Notes: generated by a model from the sequence alone, not told the origin. Positions 19,899-29,546 are shown, counted from the stretch's first letter. The stretch is 64,000 nt of DNA from Corynebacterium lactis (GCF_900519355.1 NZ_ULHE01000001.1:248001-312000); one strand, 5' to 3'. Made by a program: numbers and translations.

Positions 19899-21047
19899 AT
19901 GCGCGACATCGTTGAAATCGGAATTGGGCGCGAGGCGCGACGGACCTACGAGCTGCAGGACATCGCTATTGTCCCGTCGCGGCGTACCCGCTCCTCGAAG
20001 GACGTCGACACCTCCTGGCGCATTGATGCCTACGATTTCGACATCCCGCTGATGACGCACCCGACGGATGCCCTGGTCAGCCCGGAGTCCGCGGCCGAGT
20101 TCGCCCGCCTGGGCGGGCTGGCGGTCCTCAACGCGGAAGGAATCTGGGCCCGCCACGCGGACGCGGAGGACAAGATCGCGCAGGTCGTGAAGGCCGCTCG
20201 CGAGGCGAAGGAGAGCTTCGACCTGGAGGCTGCCAACCGCGTCCTGCAGGAGCTGCACGCAGCCCCGATCGATGAGGAGCTGCTGGTCTCCCGCATCAAG
20301 GAGATCCGCGACACCGGCGCGATTACCGCCGTGCGCGTCTCCCCGCAGCACGCTCGCGACCTGGCCCCGGTTGTTATCAAGGCCGGCATCGACCTGCTGA
20401 TTATCCAGGGCACCTTGATTTCCGCAGAGCACGTCACCGCGCAGGGCGAGCCACTGAACCTCAAGGAGTTCATCGGTGGCCTGGACGTACCGGTCATCGT
20501 CGGTGGCGTGGTGGACTACCACACCGCACTGCACCTGATGCGCACGGGCGCGGCGGGCGTCATCGTCGGCACGGGCTCGACCACCTCCTCGGCCGCACTC
20601 GGTATCGACGTGTCGATGGCCACCGCCATCGCCGACGCCGCCGCCGCCCGCAAGGACTACCTGGACGAGACCGAGGGCCGCTACGTGCACATCATCGCCG
20701 ACGGCGGCATTGAGACTGCCGGCGATATCGCCAAGGCCATCGCGTGTGGAGCGGACGCCGTGGCTGTCTCGGACCTTCTCGCCTCGACCGTGGAGGCCCC
20801 GGGGCAGGGGTACTCCTGGCCGTCGGCCGCGGCCCACCCGACGTACCCGCGAGGCTTCGTGTGGTCGGACATGGGCGAGTCGGAGTCCCTGGTGAGCATG
20901 GAGGAGGCCCTGTTCGGGCCGTCGGCCTCCGCGATGGGTGACCGCAACCTGGTCGGTGGTCTGCGCCGGACCATGGCGAAGTGCGGCTTCACCGATGTGA
21001 AGTCCTTCCAGCGCGTCGAGCTCTCCGTTCGTCCGAAGGGCGTATAA
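19899..21047 (+). CDS. guaB3: GuaB3 family IMP dehydrogenase-related protein
   Basis: A 382-residue TIM-barrel protein of the actinobacterial GuaB3 group, always next to guaB2. It starts MRDIVEIGIGREARRTYELQDIAIVPSRRTRSSKDVDTSW. It has no CBS domains and its loop in the place of the catalytic Cys reads IQGTLISAEHV, without a Cys, so it may not be a classical IMPDH. HIIADGGIETAGDIAKAIACGADAVAVSDLLAST is the phosphate-binding end. The biochemical role of this group is not settled. It lies 52 bases after guaB. Confidence 0.92.
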   Translation: MRDIVEIGIGREARRTYELQDIAIVPSRRTRSSKDVDTSWRIDAYDFDIPLMTHPTDALVSPESAAEFARLGGLAVLNAEGIWARHADAEDKIAQVVKAAREAKESFDLEAANRVLQELHAAPIDEELLVSRIKEIRDTGAITAVRVSPQHARDLAPVVIKAGIDLLIIQGTLISAEHVTAQGEPLNLKEFIGGLDVPVIVGGVVDYHTALHLMRTGAAGVIVGTGSTTSSAALGIDVSMATAIADAAAARKDYLDETEGRYVHIIADGGIETAGDIAKAIACGADAVAVSDLLASTVEAPGQGYSWPSAAAHPTYPRGFVWSDMGESESLVSMEEALFGPSASAMGDRNLVGGLRRTMAKCGFTDVKSFQRVELSVRPKGV

Positions 21048-21105
21048 GACTACTTTTCGGGGGAATACTTAAAGGTATTTCTTTATGAAAAGATGCTATA
21101 AAGCG

Positions 21106-21172
21106 AGTCACTTTCGCTTAGGGTGAGTGAAATATGCCCCACGCATAGACCTCACCCTAAGAGAAAGTGACT
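21106..21172. repeat. 22-bp inverted repeat before the GMC oxidoreductase gene
   Basis: Arms 21106-21127 and 21151-21172 are complementary with one mismatch; the loop is 23 bases. A T-run (TTTTT) follows the right arm and the ATG of the next gene is only 9 bases beyond the arm. It could be a guaB3 terminator, but it also fills the place of the leader and ribosome binding site. A -10-like TATAAA (21097-21102) precedes the left arm, so an mRNA could start inside the hairpin. Confidence 0.75.
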
Positions 21173-21181
21173 TTTTAGCTC

Positions 21182-22929
21182 ATGAGTGCAAAGCGCGACT
21201 ATGACGTCATTATCGTCGGCTCCGGCTTCGGCGGTTCCGTCTCCGCACTGCGCCTGACCGAGAAGGGCTACCGCGTTGCGGTCCTGGAAGCGGGTCGACG
21301 CTACGAGGACAAGGACTTCGCCAAGACCTCCTGGCGAGTTCACAAGTACGTGTGGGCCCCGAAGTTGGGGTTGTTTGGCATCCAGCGCATCCATCTGCTC
21401 AAGGACGTCATGATTCTCGCCGGCGCTGGGGTCGGAGGCGGCTCCCTGAACTACGCCAACACCCTCTATAAGCCGGGCAGTGAGTACTTCCAGCACCGCC
21501 AGTGGGCGCACATCACCGACTGGGAATCGGAGCTGGCCAGTCACTACGACAACGCCTCGCGCATGCTGGGCGTGGTCACGAACCCCTCCGACACGCCTGC
21601 CGACGTCCTGATGCGCGACGTCGCCAATGACATGGGCGTCGGCGACACTTTCCGCTTTACGCCCGTCGGCGTGTTTTTCGGCGAGAAGACCGGTGGGAAG
21701 GGAAAGCCCGGCGAGACTGTCTCGGATCCGTTTTTCGGGGGCGTCGGCCCGGACCGTGCTGCCTGCACCGAGTGCGGCGAGTGCATGACCGGCTGCCGTC
21801 ACAACGCGAAGAACACCCTGATTAAGAACTACCTGTACCTGGCGGAGAAGGCCGGAACGAAGATCTTCGACCGGACGACCGTGACCGCGCTGCACCCGCA
21901 GGCGGACGGCTCCTGGAAGGTCGATACCGAGCGCACCGGCTCCTGGGTTGCGAAGGGGCGCAAGACCCTGACCGCGGACCGCGTGATCGTGGCTGCGGGT
22001 TCCTGGGGTACCCAGAACCTGTTGCACCGCCAGAAGGCCGACGGCCACCTGCCGCTGTTGCCGGACTCCCTGGGCAAGCTGACCCGCACGAACTCCGAGG
22101 CGATCCTCGGTGCCATGGGGCAAAAAGTCGACCCCGACAATGATTTCTCCAATGGCGTCGCGATTACCTCCTCGTTCTTCCCGGACAAGGACACCCACAT
22201 CGAACCCGTCCGCTATGGCAAGGGGTCCAACGCGATTGCGGCTCTGCAGATGATCATGACGGACGGCGACGGCGACAAGTCCCGCCTGATGCAGGCGCTG
22301 GGTGTGCTGAAGGAGCACCCGGAGTACATCTTCCGACTGCTTAACTTGCGCAAGTGGTCGCAGCGCACCGTCATTTCGCTGGTGATGCAGAATCGGGACA
22401 ACTCGATCACGACATACCTTCAGAAGTTCGGCCCCTTCCGCTTCCTGGTGTCCAAGCAGGGGGAGGGGGAGCCGAACCCGACGTGGATTCGGCCGGAAAC
22501 GAGGCGACCCGTCGCGCCGCCGCCAAGATGGAGGCGCGAGGGGCGAACGGCTCGGTGCTCGCAGGCGGCACCATCGGAGAGCTGGCCAACATCCCGCTGA
22601 CCGCGCACTTCATCGGCGGCGCCCCGATCTCAGACTCCCCGGAGCACGGCGTCGTCGACCCCTACCTGCGCGTGTGGGGCTACCCGACGCTGTCGATTCA
22701 CGACGGCTCCGCGATGGCGGCAAACCCGGGCGTAAACCCGTCGCTGTCCATCTCCGCGAACGCAGAGCGCGCGACGTCGCTGTGGCCGAACAAGGGGGAG
22801 GCCGACCTCCGTCCGGCGCAGGGCGAGGACTACGTCCGCATCGACCCGATCGCGCCGCACACCCCAGTGGTGCCCGCCGACGCGCCCGCTGCTCTGAACC
22901 TGGGTATGCCCGGGGTCAGGAAGTCGTGA
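21182..22929 (+). pseudogene. GMC oxidoreductase (cholesterol-oxidase-like), one-base deletion
   Basis: Reads MSAKRDYDVIIVGSGFGGSVSALRLTEKGYRVAVLEAGRR, an FAD Rossmann motif, then GAGVGGGSLNYANTL and a CTECGECMTGC cysteine cluster that many members of this group carry. The frame breaks at about 22490: after NPTWI one base, probably C, is missing, and the next frame continues with AGNEATRR, IPLTAHFIGGAPISDS and PTLSIHDGSAMAANPGVNPSLSI to the stop at 22929. The total is 3n+2 bases; an intact product would have about 582 residues. The same gene sits between guaB3 and guaA in relatives. True mutation or sequencing error cannot be told here. Confidence 0.85.
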
Positions 22930-22957
22930 GCCGGTAAGTCTTGATAAGCTAAGGCTC

Positions 22958-24531
22958 GTGTCTGATCAGGTGACTAAGCCCGTCCTCGTCGTTGACTTCG
23001 GTGCGCAGTATGCGCAGCTCATCGCGCGACGAGTGCGCGAGGCAAATATTTATTCCGAAGTGGTCCCGCATGATGCGTCGACCGAAGAAATCAAGGCGAA
23101 GAACCCGGCGGCCCTCGTACTGTCGGGCGGCCCGTCGAGTGTGTACGAGGACGGTGCGCCGAAGCTGAACCCGGAGTGGCTGGAGCTGGGCATCCCGGTC
23201 TTCGGCATCTGCTACGGCTTCCAGGCCATGACGGAGGCCCTGGGCGGCACCATCGCCGCCACGGGTGACCGCGAGTACGGCCGCACCGAGATGCAGCTTG
23301 TCGACGGCGGTGGCGTCGCCCACGCCCAGGCCCCTGCGGCCCACGAGGTGTGGATGAGCCACGGCGACGCCGTGTCGGTTGCCCCGGAGGGCTTCACCGT
23401 TACCGCCACCACGAAGGGCGCGCCCGTCGCGGCCTTGAGAACCTGGACAAGCGCATGGCTGGCGTCCAGTACCACCCGGAGGTCAACCACTCCCCGTACG
23501 GTCAGGGCGTGCTGGAGAAGTTCCTGACCGAGATCGCAGGCCTGAAGCCCGACTGGACCGCCGCCAATATCGCGGACGAGTTGGTGGAGAAGGTGCGCGA
23601 ACAGGTCGGCGAGACCGGCCGCGCCATCTGTGGCCTGTCCGGCGGCGTGGACTCCGCGGTGGCCGCAGCTATCGTTCAGCGTGCCATCGGCGACCGCCTG
23701 ACCTGTGTCTTCGTCGACCATGGCCTCCTGCGCCAGGGCGAGCGCGAGCAGGTGGAGAAGGACTTCGTTGCCGCCACCGGCGCGAAGCTGATCACCGTCG
23801 ATGACCGCAAGGTCTTCCTGGACGCGCTGGACGGCATCACCGACCCGGAGACTAAGCGCAAGACCATCGGCCGCGAGTTCATCCGCTCCTTCGAGCGCGC
23901 CGTGGCCCAGGCCCTGGAGGGCGCCCCGGAGGGCGAGACCGTGGACTTCCTGGTCCAGGGCACCCTGTACCCGGACGTCGTCGAGTCCGGCGGTGGCTCC
24001 GGCACCGCGAACATCAAGAGCCATCACAACGTCGGCGGCCTGCCAGATGATGTCGAGTTCACCCTGGTCGAACCGCTGCGCCTGCTGTTCAAGGACGAGG
24101 TCCGCGCGGTCGGCCGCGAGCTGGGCCTGCCGGAGGAGATCGTCGGCCGCCAGCCGTTCCCGGGCCCGGGCCTGGGCATCCGCATCATCGGCGCGGTCAA
24201 CGAGGAGCGCCTGGACACCCTGCGCCGCGCCGACGCCATCGCGCGCGAGGAAATGACCGCCGCCGGCATGGACAAGGTCGTCTGGCAGTGCCCGGTCGTC
24301 CTGCTTGCCGACGTCCGCTCGGTCGGCGTCCAGGGCGATGGCCGCACCTACGGCCACCCGATTGTGCTGCGCCCGGTGTCCTCCGAGGACGCCATGACCG
24401 CCGACTGGACCCGCGTTCCCTACGAGACTCTGGAGAAGATCTCGACCCGCATTACCAACGAGGTTCCGGAGGTCAACCGAGTTGTCCTCGACGTCACCTC
24501 GAAGCCGCCGGGAACCATCGAGTGGGAGTAG
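22958..24531 (+). pseudogene. guaA: GMP synthase (glutamine-hydrolysing), one-base deletion
   Basis: Aminates XMP to GMP. The N-terminal class I amidotransferase starts [26 protein letters not shown] with nucleophile Cys85 (FGICYGFQ). At 23437/23438 one G is missing: PVAAL should continue [19 protein letters not shown] but shifts frame, so the glutaminase His/Glu (YHPEV), the PP-loop [12 protein letters not shown], and the dimer domain ending PPGTIEWE lie in another frame. The total is 1574 bases (3n+2); intact length is about 524 residues. If real, the strain would need guanine salvage. Everything else is well conserved, so a sequencing error is at least as likely. GTG start; -10 TAAGCT is 7 bases upstream. 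Confidence 0.9.
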
Positions 24532-24568
24532 TTTTTGGTCTCTAGTTTGTTAGAGGGCAGCTCCCGTT

Positions 24569-25288
24569 TTAAGGGGCCGCGGCCGTGAGTTCAACCAACT
24601 TGCGGCCGCGGCCTTTTTCTGTGAGCGCGGAGTCATTTGTTTGGACCTTAACCAGGCCGTCGCGCTGCAGGTTCTCCAGGGCCGCGGCGAGGGTGGCGTC
24701 GTCAAGCGAGGTGAAGTAGGGCAGCGTGTCGGCGAATGCGACGCGGCGGGGTGCGCCGCCGGTGTGGAGGACGGCGAGGACGGCTGCCTCGGGAGAGTCG
24801 GGCGAGTAGGGGTAGCGGGCGGCGAAGTCGTCGGGGAGGCGGGTCGGCCAGGGGATGAAGCCGAAGGCCGGCGGGAGGGCGAGGATCAGTGCGACCGAGG
24901 CGCCGAGTGCTGCGGAAATTGCCCACGATAGGGCGCTGGATGCGTCAGCCACGCTGGAGACGAGGTCGATGAGGAAGACGCCGGGAATGAGCATTGCTGG
25001 TGCGACGAAGCCGTAGTTGAGCTTGTTTGGGTTGTCGCGGAAGGGCTCCGACATGGCGGCGGGGTTCGCCCCTGGCTCGGTGGCGCGTGAGGCGTAGGCG
25101 ATGACGACGATGAACGCGGCGAAGAAGAGGGCCATGAGGGGCCACCCGATGTGGCCTGGAATCGCGTCGATGTGCAGGAGGTCAAGGCAACAGACGATTG
25201 CGGCTATGAGAACGATGGGGGTGGCCAGACGCGCGGGGCTGGTGAGGAAGCGGCGGGTGCATGCGGTGGCGGCGTCCATCGTGTTCAT
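24569..25288 (-). CDS. Membrane protein with C-terminal winged-helix-like domain
   Basis: A 239-residue protein that I cannot name. Residues 1-130 hold about four membrane helices (IVLIAAIVCCLDLL; WPLMALFFAAFIVVIAYAS; FVAPAMLIPGVFLIDLV; AISAALGASVALILALPPAF). The C-terminal third is soluble: SPEAAVLAVLHTGGAPRRVAFADTLPYFTSLDDATLAAALENLQRDGLVKVQ, like a winged-helix regulator (LQRDGLV). Start ATG 25288 gives MNTMDAATACTRR. It converges with guaA (37-base gap). Confidence 0.7.
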   Translation of the reverse strand: MNTMDAATACTRRFLTSPARLATPIVLIAAIVCCLDLLHIDAIPGHIGWPLMALFFAAFIVVIAYASRATEPGANPAAMSEPFRDNPNKLNYGFVAPAMLIPGVFLIDLVSSVADASSALSWAISAALGASVALILALPPAFGFIPWPTRLPDDFAARYPYSPDSPEAAVLAVLHTGGAPRRVAFADTLPYFTSLDDATLAAALENLQRDGLVKVQTNDSALTEKGRGRKLVELTAAAP

Positions 25289-25362
25289 AGTGTTCAGTGT
25301 GCCAAAGAAATTGCTACGGCGGGGTGGTCTGGGAAATGTGAGGAGGCGCTTTTCCTGCACAC

Positions 25363-25391
25363 TTGTTAGAACGGGTGTTCTAACTTATAGT
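25363..25391 (+). promoter_or_regulatory. imuA' promoter with LexA (SOS) box
   Basis: The palindrome GTTAGAACGGGTGTTCTAAC (25365-25384) matches the SOS box at all but two fixed positions. -35 TTGTTA (25363-25368) and -10 TATAGT (25386-25391) are 17 bases apart, with the LexA box filling the spacer. Confidence 0.9.
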
Positions 25392-25469
25392 TATTGCTGG
25401 TCCGGCGCATGGGCAAGAATGTTCGATGGAATGTGGGTTCTCGGGTTGTGTGGAGAGGAGGTCGTGGTC

Positions 25470-26135
25470 ATGGGGCGGGCGGAGACGATAGCTGCGTTGC
25501 GTTCAGGGATTGCGGCACTGTCCGGAGAACCGCAGGGGTTCGGGGGCGCGGATTTCGATGCGGGGGCTCTGCCCGTGCCTGGGGCGTTGGAGGCAGTTCT
25601 GGGAGGAGTTGTGCGGCGCGGCTTCGTCATCGTATTCGATCACCTTGGTGCGGTATTGGCGGCACTGGTGGCGGAGGTGAGCAAGGAGGGGCGCGTAGCT
25701 CTTGTCGGAGTTCCGGAGATGGGGCTGGTCTCGGTTGTGGAGCAGGGCGGGGACCTGTCGCGGGTGCTGTGTGTGCCGGATCCTGGGGCGCAGCCGCTGG
25801 AGGTGCTGGGGCTCATGGCGGAAGGCGTGGACCTGGTGGTCGCAGCGCTGCCGGCCCCGCCGTCCCCCTCCCTGGCGCGTCCCCTGCAGGCACGGCTGCG
25901 CAAGTTCGACGCGGCACTGGTCTTCGTCGGGCAAGACTGGCCCGGCGCCGTGGCCAGGGTTGCAAGCCGGGTGGAAGGCGTCGAGGGGCTCGGTGCCGGA
26001 TTCGGGCGCATCAGTGCGGTGACCTACTCGGTCGAGGCGTCCGGCACACGTTTTCCTCGCAGATCCTGCAGGTGGCGGGTGGGAGAGGCGGGCGTAGTGG
26101 ATTTCCCAGCGATAAGTCTGGCCCGTCATGGGTAG
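25470..26135 (+). CDS. imuA': ImuA' mutasome accessory protein
   Basis: A 221-residue RecA/SulA-like protein that starts MGRAETIAALRSGIAALSGEPQGFGGADFDAGALPVPGALEAVLGGVVRRGFVIVFDH. It links ImuB and DnaE2 in damage-induced mutagenesis; the family is poorly conserved, so the name rests on context (SOS box, overlap with imuB) plus weak similarity such as VSKEGRVALVGVPEMGLVSVVEQGGDLSRVLCVPDPG. No intact Walker A motif is seen. GGAGG (25457-25461) lies 8 bases before ATG 25470. The last 8 bases overlap imuB. Confidence 0.8.
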   Translation: MGRAETIAALRSGIAALSGEPQGFGGADFDAGALPVPGALEAVLGGVVRRGFVIVFDHLGAVLAALVAEVSKEGRVALVGVPEMGLVSVVEQGGDLSRVLCVPDPGAQPLEVLGLMAEGVDLVVAALPAPPSPSLARPLQARLRKFDAALVFVGQDWPGAVARVASRVEGVEGLGAGFGRISAVTYSVEASGTRFPRRSCRWRVGEAGVVDFPAISLARHG

Positions 26136-27744
26136 GGTCGTTTCCCTGTGGCTGCCGGACTGGCCGGTCCAGGCAGCTCGCCTTGCTGGGGACGCGTGCC
26201 CGGACGTGCGGGCGCCGCTAGCTCTGATTGAGGACAGCGCCGTGATCACCTGCTCTGCGGGCGCCCGGCGGAAGGGTGTGCGCCGGGGGCAGAATCGTCG
26301 GCACGCGCAGGCCCTGTGCCCGGAGTTGGAGGTCGTGGCGGCGGACTCGGTGCGCGATGCAGCGGAATTCGAACCCGTGATGTCGCGGGTGGAGGCCGTT
26401 GCGGCCGGCGTCGAGGCGCTTCGCCCGGGCCTGATCGTGGTGGCGGCAAAGGGGCCGGTGCGCTACTACGGCAGCGAGGCTCTCGCGCTAGAGAAGTTGC
26501 TCGACGCCGCCGCGGTCCCGGGCGTGGACTGCTCGGTGGGGATCGCGGATGACATCGTGACGGCAATACTGGCTTCTCGTCGTGGCGTGCTTGTGGGGGA
26601 AGGGGAGGGGCCGGCGTTTCGGGCTGGCGTATCGCTCGGTGAAGTGATGGCAGAATCCGCGCTGGGGATGCCGGGAGGCCTGGCTCGGAGCTGGTCGGAG
26701 CTGGGATTGAGGACCCTCGGCGATGTCGCGCGGGTGCCCAAGAGGGACATCGCCAACCGGTTCGGCTCCGTCGCAGCCCGGTGGCACGATGTCGCCATGC
26801 ACGGGGAGGTTCGACTTGTTGCCCCGCGGGAGCTGCCCGCGGACCTATCCGTGGTGCACACCGCCTGGGAAAGGCCGCTGCGTCGGGTCGATGAGGCCTC
26901 CTTCGTCGCCAGGTCCCTGGCCGCGCAGTTGCATCACATGCTGGCTGAACGCGGCTACTCCTGCTACCGCTTGGCTATCGTCGCGCAGCTTAGCGACGGC
27001 TCGGACGTCCAAAGAATCTGGCGGTGCGCGGAGCCTTTGGACGAGCGCACGACGGCAGACCGTGTGCGCTGGCAGTTGGACGGATGGCTGAGCAGTCGCG
27101 CCGGGGGATCCCCGGACCCCAGCGCGGGTGGCCCGGAGGAGGACGGACTGGACGAGCAGGGCATCGTCGAGCTGAGGCTGGAACCAGTTGACGTCGTCGT
27201 TGCAGGTTCTGTCCGGCAAGACCTGTGGCATGGCGGAGACGCCGCGCAGTCTCGGGCGCGCCGGGCTGCCGAGCGTGTCCAGGGCCTACTGGGGCCGGAG
27301 GCCGTGGCGCAGCCGGTTCTCAAAGGGGGACGTGGCCCCGGCGAAAGAGTCGGGCTCGTTCCCTTCGGAGAGGAGAAGGACGGTGCAGAGGCTCTCGTGG
27401 CGGGGTGGCCCGGGGCAATCCCGGCGCCGAACCCGGGAAATGTGGGGCGGCTGGCGCATCCGGCGTCTCGGGTGGAGCTGCTGAGCGCTGAGGGCGAGCC
27501 CATCGCCGTGACCGGGCGGGCGGCGGTGACGGCAGAACCTGCGGTGCTGCGTCGCGGGAAAGCGGAGCTGCGCGTGGTCTCGTGGGCGGGGCCGTGGCCG
27601 GTTGATGAGCGCTGGTGGACTCCAGATAGCGCCCGACGGGCAGCGAGGATGCAGGTCCAGGCTGTCTCCGACGCGGGCGCTATCGTTGCCCTGCTGCTCA
27701 TCGGGCATCAGGGGAAGTGGAGGGTGGAGGGCTCCTATGAGTAG
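26128..27744 (+). CDS. imuB: ImuB, inactive Y-family polymerase-like mutasome hub
   Basis: A 538-residue Y-family-like protein that recruits DnaE2 to the beta clamp for lesion bypass. It starts MGRVVSLWLPDWPVQAARLA, where active Y polymerases have a DxD-containing DMDAFFASVE motif; the acidic catalytic residues are absent, as is normal in ImuB. PGGLARSWSELGLRTLGDVARVPKRDIANRFG is the helix-hairpin-helix/thumb region and a little-finger domain follows. The C-terminal tail (about 400-538) is low-similarity and may bind ImuA' and DnaE2. Overlap with imuA' shows one operon. dnaE2 is 4.7 kb downstream with its own SOS box. Confidence 0.9.
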   Translation: MGRVVSLWLPDWPVQAARLAGDACPDVRAPLALIEDSAVITCSAGARRKGVRRGQNRRHAQALCPELEVVAADSVRDAAEFEPVMSRVEAVAAGVEALRPGLIVVAAKGPVRYYGSEALALEKLLDAAAVPGVDCSVGIADDIVTAILASRRGVLVGEGEGPAFRAGVSLGEVMAESALGMPGGLARSWSELGLRTLGDVARVPKRDIANRFGSVAARWHDVAMHGEVRLVAPRELPADLSVVHTAWERPLRRVDEASFVARSLAAQLHHMLAERGYSCYRLAIVAQLSDGSDVQRIWRCAEPLDERTTADRVRWQLDGWLSSRAGGSPDPSAGGPEEDGLDEQGIVELRLEPVDVVVAGSVRQDLWHGGDAAQSRARRAAERVQGLLGPEAVAQPVLKGGRGPGERVGLVPFGEEKDGAEALVAGWPGAIPAPNPGNVGRLAHPASRVELLSAEGEPIAVTGRAAVTAEPAVLRRGKAELRVVSWAGPWPVDERWWTPDSARRAARMQVQAVSDAGAIVALLLIGHQGKWRVEGSYE

Positions 27745-27752
27745 GCCGGGGC

Positions 27753-28412
27753 CTACTGAGACTCGAAATCGATGACGAGGCGAGTCGGGTTCGACAGAGT
27801 GAAGACCTTGAACGGGAGCTTCTTGCCCTTCAACCCGACGACGTACTGGGTCTGCCCCTCGAAGGTGCCGGCGCCGACGACTTCGTTGATGCCCTTGGTC
27901 TTCTCGGGACGGACCGGGCCGGAGGGGAAATCGGTCTTGTTGAAGTCGAAGGGGTAGCCGATACCACGCAGATCTATCGACAGTTTCGGGCTTCCGCTGA
28001 CGTTAATCGGGTTGCCCGAGCCCTGCTGGGTAGGAACATCCTCGTAGCGGATGAAATACCCAGGTTTTCCCTCTCCCGTGAATTCGAAGACAATCCGGTC
28101 GAAGCCTTCGTGGGAGCCGATGCGGACATCCTCGATGCCCAGGTATGCGCCATTCGACTGCGCAGCTTCGGCTGGGGTCTCCTTGAAGTCACCTCCGGGT
28201 GCCGGGTCGCTGTCGAGGGTTGCCGATGGCGAGCTATTGCCGCCCTTCGAAGCGCCCGCAGAGGGGGAGGCGGAATTGCTTTTCATTGAAACTGCCGCTG
28301 CGGCATCCTGGGGCTCGGAGTCACGTGCGCAGGACGCGAGGGAAAGGCCCAACGCGAGGCACAGGGAAGCCGCGATGCCCGCGCGCAGGCGGGAAGGGCG
28401 GGACATGTGCAT
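27753..28412 (-). CDS. AMIN-like domain lipoprotein
   Basis: A 219-residue lipoprotein starting MHMSRPSRLRAG, with signal peptide GIAASLCLALGLSLASC ending in the lipobox LASC. A Ser/Pro/Ala linker is followed by a beta-rich domain (YLGIEDVRIGSHEGFDRIVFEFTGEGKPGYFIRY ... FTLSNPTRLVIDFES) of the AMIN-like type found in actinobacteria, presumed to bind the cell wall. Of three ATGs (28418, 28412, 28406), 28412 has GGAGG at the best distance (7). It converges with imuB across 8 bases. Exact role unknown. Confidence 0.8.
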   Translation of the reverse strand: MHMSRPSRLRAGIAASLCLALGLSLASCARDSEPQDAAAAVSMKSNSASPSAGASKGGNSSPSATLDSDPAPGGDFKETPAEAAQSNGAYLGIEDVRIGSHEGFDRIVFEFTGEGKPGYFIRYEDVPTQQGSGNPINVSGSPKLSIDLRGIGYPFDFNKTDFPSGPVRPEKTKGINEVVGAGTFEGQTQYVVGLKGKKLPFKVFTLSNPTRLVIDFESQ

Positions 28413-28583
28413 AGTCATACCTCCGACGGTATGTGTGACGGGTGGGAATATCAATTATCAGAGTTACTAAAAGACCTGGTCGATTCGAGTTGTTGTGAAA
28501 ATGTTGCACAACGGTTATCAAATTTTGGGCCAGGTCTGGCTTCCGTGAGCGGGGGCAGTCGGGTGTCTATTACGCTGGGGGAT

Positions 28584-29546
28584 ATGACCTCGACCAAAGC
28601 CGATAAGGCTGACACCGTCTGCTCCGCCCAGCTCGACGAGCCCCTCGACGGCACGGCGAAAGCTGCGCGCCTATTCATCGCGCTGGAGCACCAGCTCGGC
28701 TGGTCGCATGACATTCTCGACGGCGGAGTCTTCGGCGAAGAGGTAACTGCGCAGCTCAAGAGCTGGCTGGGGCAGCGTGGCGCCGTCATGCAGCTAATTC
28801 GCAAGCCGGGCCGCATTGGCCAACAGCCCTGCGATGGCATCAATGTTTACATCGCACACTGTGACCCCTCAGTCGGGAGGGGAGTCTTCCTCGAGCACCG
28901 GCTGGTCGCGGACGCCACCGCGCTGACCGAGTTAGACATTCAGTTGGGGCGGCCTACGGAGGGCGCGACCGTGGTCGAGCACCCCCTGTATCTGGTGTGT
29001 ACCCACGGCAAGCGCGACCGCTGCTGCGCACTCAACGGGCGTCCGGTCGCCGCTGCGATGCACAACCTCTTCCCGGATCTGGTCTGGGAAACCTCGCATT
29101 CCAAGGGGCATCGTTTTGCACCTGCCATGATTCTGCTTCCGTGGAATTACAGCTTCGGGCGCATCAGCGCGGTGGAGACGAAGGGGGTCATCACCGACGC
29201 TCTGTCCGGCACTCTGCACGAAGAGGGGCTCCGGGGCCGGGGGATTTACCCCGCGCCGGGGCAAGTTGCCGAGCTGGCCGTGCGTCGCCACGCGGGCGTG
29301 TGGGGGCTGGACGACGTCGCGCGCGTCGAGGTTGACGAAGCGGGAGCGGGCGAGGAGGGGCCGTCCGCCGTCGTCACGCTTGCCGACGGCGCGGGCTCGG
29401 ATGCCACCGGGGCGGAATACAAAGTGGCCCTGGAGCGAATCGTCACGCAAGGGGTAGTGTCCTCGTGCGGCGAAGCTCCAGGGCCAAAGAAGGGCTGGGC
29501 TGCGGTTAGCGTTGTGCCGGTGGGGCAAGCGCCCGCTAGCGACTAG
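28584..29546 (+). CDS. Sucrase/ferredoxin-like family protein
   Basis: A 320-residue protein of the thioredoxin-fold sucrase/ferredoxin-like family. It begins MTSTKADKADTVCSAQLDEPLDGTAK and has the Cys-rich motif CTHGKRDRCCALNGRP (2Fe-2S-type ligands in the family), SHSKGHRFAPAMILLPWNYSFGRI and a C-terminal Cys. Function in bacteria is unknown; a redox role is only inferred. Start ATG 28584 follows a GGGGG stretch; a -10-like TATTAC lies 10 bases upstream. It converges with metI, the two stops being adjacent. Confidence 0.85.
   Translation: MTSTKADKADTVCSAQLDEPLDGTAKAARLFIALEHQLGWSHDILDGGVFGEEVTAQLKSWLGQRGAVMQLIRKPGRIGQQPCDGINVYIAHCDPSVGRGVFLEHRLVADATALTELDIQLGRPTEGATVVEHPLYLVCTHGKRDRCCALNGRPVAAAMHNLFPDLVWETSHSKGHRFAPAMILLPWNYSFGRISAVETKGVITDALSGTLHEEGLRGRGIYPAPGQVAELAVRRHAGVWGLDDVARVEVDEAGAGEEGPSAVVTLADGAGSDATGAEYKVALERIVTQGVVSSCGEAPGPKKGWAAVSVVPVGQAPASD

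Noticed and set aside
21770..21805. Cys cluster in the GMC protein as a separate ferredoxin
   Set aside because: It lies inside the continuous GMC frame and is common to this group.
24540..24560. Weak hairpin after guaA as a terminator
   Set aside because: Stem of only 5 bp and no clear T-run after it; not listed as a terminator.
28489..28511. GTTGTG/CACAAC inverted repeat as a CRP/GlxR site
   Set aside because: Spacer and half-sites do not fit TGTGA-N6-TCACA; left without assignment.
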